Program-made: the position numbers and the translations under genes
The notes under the pieces: generated by a model
What the model was told of the DNA's origin: nothing
Seen by the model: only the letters and a program-made list of their open reading frames with translations
Databases searched by the model: none
NCBI GenBank assembly: GCA_963742535.1
Contig: CAVUMC010000002.1
Span: 434,001 to 498,000, forward strand
Source of the DNA: VRUE01 sp963742535
GTDB lineage: Bacteria; Actinomycetota; Thermoleophilia; Solirubrobacterales; 70-9
Length of the DNA: 64,000 nucleotides
Reading direction: 5' to 3'
In this document: positions 56,397 to 62,518 of the stretch, one piece after another
Numbering within the stretch: the stretch's first letter is position 1
Layout: every line of letters starts with the position of its first letter

Positions 56397-56482
56397 GCGG
56401 CTGTGGCGGAACTGGTAGACGCGCAAGGTTGAGGGCCTTGTGTCCCTAACGGGACGTGATGGTTCGACTCCATTCAGCCGCA
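56397..56482 (+). tRNA. tRNA-Leu (GAG)
   Basis: 86 bases. Acceptor arms GCGGCTG / CAGCCGC, D-arm GGCGGAACTGGTAGACGC, anticodon stem CAAGG / CCTTG with loop TTGAGGG (anticodon GAG), long variable arm TGTCCCTAACGGGACGT and T-arm GGTTCGACTCC. The 3' CCA is not encoded. An integrative element starts just downstream, so the 3' end is a likely attachment site. Confidence 0.95.
56460..56482 (+). other. Putative attachment site core (tRNA-Leu 3' end)
   Basis: Actinobacterial integrative elements commonly insert into the tRNA 3' end and restore it. The T-arm and acceptor region is the probable att core. The second att copy is not in this window, so the site is inferred. Confidence 0.35.
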
Positions 56483-56490
56483 CTCGGAAG

Positions 56491-56510
56491 CCCCCGCAAA
56501 TCGGGGGTTT
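56491..56510 (+). terminator. Terminator after tRNA-Leu
   Basis: CCCCCG-CAAAT-CGGGGG followed by TTT, nine bases after the tRNA. Confidence 0.7.
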
Positions 56511-56594
56511 CTGCGTTATCGGACTCCTGCGCCGAGAATTCAAAGGGGATTCGTGCGCCAGTCGGTGCGCCAGCCACCGGCTAGCTCATCAGCG

Positions 56595-57650
56595 CTAGGA
56601 CGGACTCCCAGGAGTCGTCCGTACGCCAGTCAGTAGACGCAGGCGAGGCCAAGGGCCAGGAAACAATTGGCGCGCGCACTCTTCCGTGGCGTCGCGCCAT
56701 TGCGGCTTCGACGTAGCGAGCAAGATCCCGTAAGCGTCGAGGATCTGTGCCAGCTCAGCGAGAAAGTGGAGTCGGTCCGAATCGAGCTGCGGCTTCGTCG
56801 ATGCCTCGCCGATCCAGAGTCGGTAGCCGTCGGACTGGAAGATATCGACCTCCTGTGCCTTGGCGGATGGGGCCGTCACCGTCAACTCATAGCCTCTACC
56901 GAGAGGACGCCTTGAATCACCGAACGCGTCCTTTGCAGCCAAAAGCGGTAGCTCGCCGTCGTGCTCAAATAGCTGGAAGACAACCTCCGCCAGCCGATAG
57001 CTAAGGACAGGCTCAGCGGTCCCAAACCATGCCTCTCGGTTTGCGTCTTGGTCCAGTCCACAGCGATCACAAACGAACTGATCAGGCGAAGAGGCGGCAG
57101 AGTGCCAAGCGACCTGTCGACAGCGTACGCACTTGAAGACAACACCTCGGACCAGGATCTCGCTATCGAGCAAAGGCTCTACAACCGACCGCGCATCGTC
57201 AGTCTCCAGCAGCTGCTCAAAATGCGAATACCTTAGGTACCTTCGGCTATCCGAGCTAAGCAACGGCGCAATTCCCTGTTTGCTCCGATAGGCATCAAGG
57301 ATCGTTCGGACTGACGGATCGCGGATAGCTTTACACAGCCCGTCAAAGCCACCAAAGAGCTTCATGGACTCCAGCGCGTAGATCGCCTTGTCAGAGATCT
57401 CGCAGGTCCAACCCTTTTGCCGCAAAAGCGTCTGAACTTGCTCTGCCAGGGACAAAGGGCGAAGGCTTGGTCTGACAACGACACTCTCCAGACTGGCCCC
57501 CGAACGAATGAAGCTCGAAGTAGAGAAATAGGCCACACCGTCGCGAGACGTTCTGGTCATGTCGGACTCGCCGCCAAGCAGTTGGTCCCCGAGCGCCTTG
57601 TGTCGAACCGGTGTCCATTCATTACTGCGCGCTTCACTAAGCCACCGCAT
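56595..57650 (-). CDS. Cargo protein B: zinc-ribbon protein with possible nuclease-like segment
   Basis: 351 residues. Cys174, Cys177, Cys194 and Cys197 form a zinc ribbon (CVRC, then CDRC). Residues 268-286 (EVDIFQSDGYRLWIGEASTK) resemble the D-x(n)-E-x-K core of PD-(D/E)XK nucleases, but the last spacing is Glu-x3-Lys, so this is weak. The ATG at 57650 is one base past the stop of the upstream cargo gene (TGAAATG), so the two are coupled. Codon use is less GC-rich than the chromosomal genes. It lies between the tRNA and the integrase. Function unknown; defence is possible. Confidence 0.55.
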   Translation of the reverse strand: MRWLSEARSNEWTPVRHKALGDQLLGGESDMTRTSRDGVAYFSTSSFIRSGASLESVVVRPSLRPLSLAEQVQTLLRQKGWTCEISDKAIYALESMKLFGGFDGLCKAIRDPSVRTILDAYRSKQGIAPLLSSDSRRYLRYSHFEQLLETDDARSVVEPLLDSEILVRGVVFKCVRCRQVAWHSAASSPDQFVCDRCGLDQDANREAWFGTAEPVLSYRLAEVVFQLFEHDGELPLLAAKDAFGDSRRPLGRGYELTVTAPSAKAQEVDIFQSDGYRLWIGEASTKPQLDSDRLHFLAELAQILDAYGILLATSKPQWRDATEECARQLFPGPWPRLRLLTGVRTTPGSPS

Positions 57651-57651
57651 T

Positions 57652-58887
57652 TCAGCCGGCCGCCCGGCTCCTCGCGATGGCTGGCATCGGCGTGTCCAGT
57701 TCGAGCACCCTGCCATCAACCAACGGGACAACTCGAGCCCTTCCGGGCGTATCGGTTGCCAGAACCCGCATTGGGTCGCTAGGCAGAACGTCCTTCCAGT
57801 CCGCAACCTCTAGCCGCTCACCCTGCAATTCCAGCAAGACCTGCGCCACTTCGTCCCGCATGACTGAAGACGAAGTGGAGACGACCACAGCTTTGCGTCC
57901 TTCGTGGCCAGGGTCGAATCGGATGCTTGATTCGAGAGACATGAGATAGGCCGGATCACGACGCAGCCAAGAAGGCAGCCACCAAGCGCGCCCGGTCATT
58001 CTCATTAGCGCGTAGAAGAGCGCAAAGTCCCATGGGCTATCCCCAACGACAAGCGCAGCAGGCAAACGAATAAGGCCAGCCGTGTAAAACGTTGACAGGC
58101 CAAACATGCTCAGACTCCAAGGCCCCGGGGGATCTGGGGGATTTCGGTCCCTCATCATCCCGTACATCTCGTACTTGCTCACACGCTGCTCGATGGCTTC
58201 TATACCCCTCTCCGCAAGTGTCTTCACGAGGGTCAGCGGAGCCCTGCCATGAAGCGAGGTCAACAAGAGCCTGCGGGCCGCACCCGGACCTGGCCCCACT
58301 GGCATCGAGAACGCCTCTGGCAAAGTCTGGAACTCGGAAATCTCCGTGAATGGCCATCCCGCCGGATTCGACCCGTCGAACCATTCAAGAGGACCATCGT
58401 CCCCTCCCGGGTGTGAGAGAGGAGAAAGCCGCTTACCCATGAGGGCGATTTGCTCGTCTGGTATCTCAGGGTGAAATGCGGCTTCTCCCAACGCTGTCGA
58501 GATGAAACGCTCTGCCTCTTGGCTGCCGGCTCGATCCGTGATGCCGTTCCGCCATACGGACATCTGCTGCTCGAAGATTTCAGGGTCGATGTCGCTCATC
58601 TCTTGCCAGGTAGGCGCATAGGTAACGAAGGCATCGGCATCGAAGGCGTCCGCAAGCGCCCAGAAAAGCTCATGGTCGGTGAAGTCTTTGGTCAAGGGGA
58701 AAAGCAAATTGCCCCTACCGCCCCAAAATCGGCTTTGAGCAGAAAGTGCGCTCTCGAACATCCGAAGCCAGTGGACTCCCTTGAGTTCCGCCTCAACGAG
58801 CAGGCCCAAGCGGGCGGGCCGCGCCGCCATCGCAAGAGAGATATGTGAGTCAGGAGTCTTCTCCAGTTCAGCCACTCGGATCACCAC
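57652..58887 (-). CDS. Cargo protein A: unknown protein, coupled to cargo B
   Basis: 411 residues with no family I recognise. N-terminal EAELKGVHWLRMFESALSAQ and then SRFWGGRGNLLFPLTKDFTD, HELFWALADAFDADAFVTYA look like a Rossmann-type core with a Trp-Gly-Gly-Arg loop. GPGPGAARRLLLTSLHGRAP is a basic Gly-rich loop in the middle, and AVVVSTSSSVMRDEVAQVLL a late strand-helix. No membrane segment. First gene of a two-gene cassette with cargo B. Lower GC and position within the mobile element indicate transfer. Confidence 0.55.
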   Translation of the reverse strand: MVIRVAELEKTPDSHISLAMAARPARLGLLVEAELKGVHWLRMFESALSAQSRFWGGRGNLLFPLTKDFTDHELFWALADAFDADAFVTYAPTWQEMSDIDPEIFEQQMSVWRNGITDRAGSQEAERFISTALGEAAFHPEIPDEQIALMGKRLSPLSHPGGDDGPLEWFDGSNPAGWPFTEISEFQTLPEAFSMPVGPGPGAARRLLLTSLHGRAPLTLVKTLAERGIEAIEQRVSKYEMYGMMRDRNPPDPPGPWSLSMFGLSTFYTAGLIRLPAALVVGDSPWDFALFYALMRMTGRAWWLPSWLRRDPAYLMSLESSIRFDPGHEGRKAVVVSTSSSVMRDEVAQVLLELQGERLEVADWKDVLPSDPMRVLATDTPGRARVVPLVDGRVLELDTPMPAIARSRAAG

Positions 58888-58987
58888 CTATCCGTGACGC
58901 TATCTATCGAACGATGAACGAGACGGCTGCTCCGGAGTACGGCTCTGTTTCGAGTGGTGGATGCCCGCTACGCAGCCACCTTCCTTG

Positions 58988-60160
58988 TCAAACTCGACTC
59001 AAGTAAGCATCGACCAGCTGGCGAGCCTGGTCGCGGGCGCCTGGCATGAGATGCCCGTATCGAGAGAACGTCTCCTCGATGGTGGCATGGCCCATGAACT
59101 CTTGAATCGCCTTGGGATTGACCCCAGCGTCGATCAGCAGGGAAGCAAAAGTGTGGCGGCACTCGTGCAGGGTGATCGGCCGCAAAAGTTCTGGATCGCG
59201 TCCATCCCGTTCCGCCGCCCCGAGCTCACGCTCATTGGCCACCGCCCACACGCGCTTGGCGCGGTCTGCGATCCCCTTCGGTCCGAACGGCTCGTCCACC
59301 CCCCTCCCAAACACCAGATCCGAGCCAGTCGCCAAGGCTCGTGCGTCGAGCTGGTCTCGGAGAACTCCGAGGATCGGCACGGTGCGAACACCCGCCTTTG
59401 ACTTAGGAGAGATCGGTCCCTCGTATTGGTCCCAAGAGCGCTGGACGGTGATCTCTGCGCGCCCGAGATCTATGTCCGAGGCGCGAAGCGCCTGTAGCTC
59501 GCCCCGACGCAGTCCGGCATAGAAAGCCGTCGCCCAGATCGGCCGGTCGGAGTCGGGAAGGGCGGCGATCAGCCTCGCCGCTTCGGCAGCCGTGGCGATC
59601 CTCTCGCGCCTTCCGCGTGCTGCCGGCAGATCAACTTCACGCGTCGGGTTGACGGCCACCAGCTCGCGACGCACGGCGTGGCGGTAGATCGCCTGGAGCG
59701 GATTCATGGTGTTGCGGATGGTGCTCGCCGCGAGCTTGCGATCGAGCATCTTGTCCACGAAGTCCTGAAGTTCGGCGCGAGTCAACTCCGAAAGCCGGAG
59801 CCCTCCAAACTCGGGGAGCACACGCAAACCGAGCGCCCGGCCATATTCGCGCAGGGTGCCCGGCTTGTATTGATGGCCGGAACGATCGCGAACCGCGCCG
59901 CTGCGAGCCGCCTCAAGCCAGAGCCAGGCCGCCTGCTCGACCGTGACCTGAGAAGGCGCGCGTAGGCCCCTCGCCTTAGCTGCTGCGCGTGCATCTGCAC
60001 GCCACGACTTCGCTTCCGACTCGCGAGAGAAGGTGCGACGCAGCTTGCGCCCCTCACGCGCCAGGTAGATAGAGGCCTCCCAGCCCGCGTTGCAGTTGCA
60101 GCGCCCACCGCTGCGAGCGTTGCAGGCCTTCGAGTGGCGCTTCCTGATGCCTTCGGCCAT
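58988..60160 (-). CDS. int: Tyrosine recombinase / phage-type integrase
   Basis: 390 residues. An N-terminal Cys/Arg segment (KACNARSGGRCNCNAGWEAS) binds zinc or an arm site; an arm-binding and core-binding domain follow; the catalytic domain has FYAGLRRGELQALR (Arg I), LHECRHTFASLLIDAG (HxxR), FMGHATIEETFSRYGHL with the nucleophilic Tyr. It integrates and excises the element at the tRNA. ATG 60160 overlaps the upstream regulator stop (TGATG). It reads towards the tRNA. Confidence 0.92.
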   Translation of the reverse strand: MAEGIRKRHSKACNARSGGRCNCNAGWEASIYLAREGRKLRRTFSRESEAKSWRADARAAAKARGLRAPSQVTVEQAAWLWLEAARSGAVRDRSGHQYKPGTLREYGRALGLRVLPEFGGLRLSELTRAELQDFVDKMLDRKLAASTIRNTMNPLQAIYRHAVRRELVAVNPTREVDLPAARGRRERIATAAEAARLIAALPDSDRPIWATAFYAGLRRGELQALRASDIDLGRAEITVQRSWDQYEGPISPKSKAGVRTVPILGVLRDQLDARALATGSDLVFGRGVDEPFGPKGIADRAKRVWAVANERELGAAERDGRDPELLRPITLHECRHTFASLLIDAGVNPKAIQEFMGHATIEETFSRYGHLMPGARDQARQLVDAYLSRV

Positions 60161-60423
60161 CAGCTTCGATCTCGTTTGACGAACCCACCCGGGCTGATGC
60201 TCGCCGGGTGCCAGGTGATGCCGGCGATCAGCTCGTCGGTCGTCACCCCTAGGACGTCGCGCAGCTTGACGATCGTGTCGAGCCTGGGGACCCTCAAGCC
60301 GCGCTCAAGCTGTGAGATCTCGGTGCGGTGCACGTCGGCGCGGATGCCCAACTCCTCCTGGGAGATGCCGGCACGTTGGCGCTGACCGGCGAGGTTGGCC
60401 CCGAATTGGCGCGCGACGCTCAC
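60160..60423 (-). CDS. Xre-family HTH regulator 2
   Basis: 87 residues: FGANLAGQRQRAGISQEELG, then IRADVHRTEISQLERGLRVP and LDTIVKLRDVLGVTTDELIA, a Cro/C1-type HTH. GTG at 60423 overlaps the stop of regulator 1, and its stop overlaps the integrase ATG. It is similar to regulator 1 along its length (about half identical by eye), including the C-terminal GI/GMVW-P-G tail, so the pair is a tandem duplication. Likely controls integration genes. Confidence 0.85.
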   Translation of the reverse strand: MSVARQFGANLAGQRQRAGISQEELGIRADVHRTEISQLERGLRVPRLDTIVKLRDVLGVTTDELIAGITWHPASISPGGFVKRDRS

Positions 60424-60683
60424 GACTCCCCCACTCCGAAGCCGCCCCGGCGGAAGTCCCCAGGAGTCCAGACCATTCCGGCGAGTAGATCCTCTGCCGA
60501 TACCCCGAGGGAGAACTTGAGCTTGATCAGGGTATCGATGCGGGGTACGCGACCGCCACGCTCCAGGAGGCCGATCTCGGTGCGGTGCAAAGACGCGCGG
60601 AAGGCCAGCTCCTCCTGGGTTATGCCGGACTGCTCGCGGGCGCGAGCCATGTTCTTGCCGAAGCGAGCAGCCACCGGATTCAT
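60420..60683 (-). CDS. Xre-family HTH regulator 1
   Basis: 87 residues: FGKNMARAREQSGITQEELA, then FRASLHRTEIGLLERGGRVP and IDTLIKLKFSLGVSAEDLLA. It shares gene length and tail (MVWTPGDFRRGGF) with regulator 2. ATG overlaps the stop of the upstream small protein (TGATG) and its own stop overlaps regulator 2. The two may form heterodimers or give graded control. Confidence 0.85.
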   Translation of the reverse strand: MNPVAARFGKNMARAREQSGITQEELAFRASLHRTEIGLLERGGRVPRIDTLIKLKFSLGVSAEDLLAGMVWTPGDFRRGGFGVGES

Positions 60684-61033
60684 CGGCCCTCCCTTTGGCT
60701 GAGCTGGGCAAGCAGGCCATGCATCGCCTCGTGCTCGGAAACGACCCGCTTGTGCTCGTTGCCCAGGTCGATGACTTCGGCCAAGTCCCCGACCACCTCG
60801 CGTACATCGTGGTCGGGGACGATCACCAGCTCGTCCAGTGCTGTGAGTAGCCGCCCGTAGGCGGCGTGTTCACGATGTAGCCGCTTCGGGTCGAGCTGGT
60901 CGGGGAATTCCTCCAGCTCGTCGCTGATGCCGTCGCGGGCCTTCTCGAAGACGCCGCGAAGAAAGCGGACGTGCTCGACGGGGAGATCGAGGGCTACGGC
61001 GGTGCCGCGACCCGTAGGGTTCTGATCAGCCAT
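60680..61033 (-). CDS. Small helical protein of unknown function, first gene of the int operon
   Basis: 117 residues. TAVALDLPVEHVRFLRGVFE, then KARDGISDELEEFPDQLDPK, REHAAYGRLLTALDELVIVP and AEVIDLGNEHKRVVSEHEAM suggest an all-helical fold. No Cys or DNA-binding motif. The palindrome GAGTGCACTC lies four to thirteen bases upstream of the ATG (61037-61046), over the place where a ribosome site would be. Stop overlaps regulator 1 ATG. Confidence 0.65.
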   Translation of the reverse strand: MADQNPTGRGTAVALDLPVEHVRFLRGVFEKARDGISDELEEFPDQLDPKRLHREHAAYGRLLTALDELVIVPDHDVREVVGDLAEVIDLGNEHKRVVSEHEAMHGLLAQLSQREGR

Positions 61034-61036
61034 GAG

Positions 61037-61046
61037 GAGTGCACTC
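61037..61046. promoter_or_regulatory. Palindrome GAGTGCACTC before the int operon
   Basis: Perfect 10-bp palindrome three bases from the ATG of the first operon gene; a possible target of the Xre regulators. Short, so chance is not excluded. Confidence 0.35.
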
Positions 61047-61154
61047 TCCTTGTGGTCAGGCTCCCGGTTGGCGTTAGCGCGCCGCCGGGAGCCGCTTTGT
61101 ATTGGCACTCGCCAGGCTAGCAGCGCCGTATAATTTTTTCTACGGCAGTCTTCC

Positions 61155-61355
61155 CTATTCGCCGCGAAGCAACTGGCCGATTCGGGTCCAGTGCAGCCCG
61201 ACCTCTTTGGAGATTTCCCGGAGGGACAAGCCAGCTTTCTGCGCTCGCTTGAAGCTCTCCAAACGCTCCGCGTGCGCCTTGTCGATCTTGCGCTGGAAGT
61301 TAGCCTGCGCTCGCCTGAGGTCCCGTCGAGCTTTCTCTTGCTTGGCGTCGGCCAT
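61155..61355 (-). CDS. Small HTH protein
   Basis: 66 residues. A basic helix (QEKARRDLRRAQANFQRKID, KAHAERLESFKRAQKAG) leads into a C-terminal HTH LSLREISKEVGLHWTRIGQL, as in resolvase- or sigma-type HTH motifs. It probably binds DNA. Downstream is an AT-rich hairpin CCGTA-N10-TACGG (61126-61145). Function in the element is unknown. Confidence 0.65.
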   Translation of the reverse strand: MADAKQEKARRDLRRAQANFQRKIDKAHAERLESFKRAQKAGLSLREISKEVGLHWTRIGQLLRGE

Positions 61356-61410
61356 GCCGGGCAGCCTAGAAGCTGCGGGCCTTTCGGTGCGGCCGAGTCC
61401 GCGCCTTGAG

Positions 61411-61623
61411 TCACAGCGCTTCCCCGAGTGCCCGAGTTGCGTTTTCGGTCGTCCACCGTTCCAACTCAGCGACCGGGACCAGGCGCTTGCGCCCCCGGCG
61501 GATCAGCCGCAGTTCAGGCGCCACGTTGGCATCGAAGAAGTCTGGGCCGACCCCGATGGCGGCAGCAGCCTCAGCCGGCGTTAGGGCAATGCGAGGGATC
61601 GAGGTCGTCAGCTTCTTCGCCAT
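61411..61623 (-). CDS. xis: Excisionase-like small DNA-binding protein
   Basis: 70 residues. IALTPAEAAAAIGVGPDFFD, then NVAPELRLIRRGRKRLVPVA and ELERWTTENATRAL. This is the winged-helix layout of helix_turn_helix_17/MerR-like excisionases common in actinobacterial elements. It probably directs the integrase towards excision. It is upstream of the int operon, same strand. Confidence 0.75.
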   Translation of the reverse strand: MAKKLTTSIPRIALTPAEAAAAIGVGPDFFDANVAPELRLIRRGRKRLVPVAELERWTTENATRALGEAL

Positions 61624-61850
61624 CTCTGCCCCGGTGTCAAGAGTGAGCGGCGCATCGTCGGTTTTCTCTAAGTCCGGCGCAAGCCACCAGCGCCCCCGCG
61701 AGTTGGCGAATTGGTCTGACCTCCATGCCTTCTAGGTCAAGTGGGGACCGGGATTTGATCCACTGGTTTCCCTGGCCCTCCTGCTGTCCAGCTCCGGGAG
61801 CCGTCGCATCGCTGCTCTTTCTCATATCTAGTAGTCCATCCAGGGCGTCC

Positions 61851-61899
61851 TTTTGCGCCACTTTTTGCGCCACTGATTGCTCACACAGCCCTCACACAG
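61851..61899 (+). repeat. Iteron-like direct repeats
   Basis: TTTTGCGCCACT occurs twice without gap (61851-61862, 61863-61874); CTCACACAG occurs twice with an 11-base period (61880, 61891). May be arm sites for Xis/Int or iterons. Confidence 0.6.
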
Positions 61900-61986
61900 G
61901 CCAGCACCAGCGACCCCGTCGCAAACGCCGTCTTGCGGGTCTCTGCCTTCGCCTCATGGCCTATTGGTGCCGTTACGGCCGCGCTT

Positions 61987-62378
61987 GATCCACTTCTTTT
62001 GAAGCCGGGCGGCGAAGGCTCATGCCCCCGTGATTTCAGCCCCACCCAGAGACAGCCAGAGCATCAGCAAGAGTCATAGATCCAGCTAGTCAGACCCACA
62101 GACAGGACCAGCTAGACCTAGACCCATAGGAAGGCAGACCAGCCAGCCAGAAGCAGGCAGGCAGCCACCTACAGACAGACCCACAGCACCCACAGCCACC
62201 CACAGCACCCACAGCCACCCACAGCACCCACAGCCACCCACAGCACCCACAGCACCCACAGCCACCACCCTCACGCACTATCCAGCCGCCTGATGGCGGG
62301 ATGGATAAGCGGTCTCCCGGCGCGCCTCAAATTCGCCGGGGCGCGAAGCCGCCGCGCTCGACTTCAAAGAAGTGGATC
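61987..62378. repeat. Distant inverted repeat flanking the A/C array
   Basis: GATCCACTTCTTTTGAAG (61987-62004) is the reverse complement, apart from one base of length, of CTTCAAAGAAGTGGATC (62362-62378). It brackets 360 bases that contain the A/C array. Confidence 0.65.
62170..62268 (+). repeat. Tandem A/C-rich array
   Basis: CCCACAGCA and CCCACAGCCA units alternate about ten times (19-base period for most of it). The strand has almost no T over 100 bases. Not a CRISPR array: units are contiguous and without spacers. Confidence 0.85.
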
Positions 62379-62398
62379 ACGAACGACCCCTTCTTTGA
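62279..62398. repeat. Cluster of three hairpins before the relaxase gene
   Basis: TATCCA-g-CCGCC-TGAT-GGCGG-ga-TGGATA (62279-62307), CCCGGCG/CGCCGGG around 62317-62344, and TCAAAGAAG/CTTCTTTGA (62364-62372, 62390-62398). Typical of oriT/nic regions. Confidence 0.6.
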
Positions 62399-62518
62399 CC
62401 TCTAAGGCATGAGCGAACCGGTGACGCACGGAAGCCCCCCGGCTGGAGTACGGAGTGCCGTGCCGATTCTTAACGAAAAGAGTGGCGCATTCTCGCCGCC
62501 GTTTGGACATAGCTTCTG

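Larger units (their letters stand above)
61624..62518. other. Non-coding region, candidate oriT of the integrative element
   Basis: About 895 bases with no convincing gene. It holds two exact 12-bp tandem repeats TTTTGCGCCACT (61851-61874), two CTCACACAG repeats (61880-61888, 61891-61899), a tandem A/C array and several inverted repeats, listed separately. It is just upstream of the relaxase, the usual place for an origin of transfer. Confidence 0.5.

Noticed and set aside
61126..61145. TATAAT as a plus-strand promoter
   Set aside because: No plus-strand gene follows within 1.3 kb; it is the loop of a hairpin at the end of the small HTH gene.
61637..61873. 78-codon frame between xis and the A/C array
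   Set aside because: No domain, no ribosome site, lies over the iteron-like repeats.
62170..62268. CRISPR array
   Set aside because: Repeat units are contiguous, 9-10 bases long, and have no spacers.
62086..62278. Small Gly/Cys/Val/Trp-rich frames on the minus strand over the A/C array
   Set aside because: They are translations of a simple repeat, without starts or ribosome sites that make sense.
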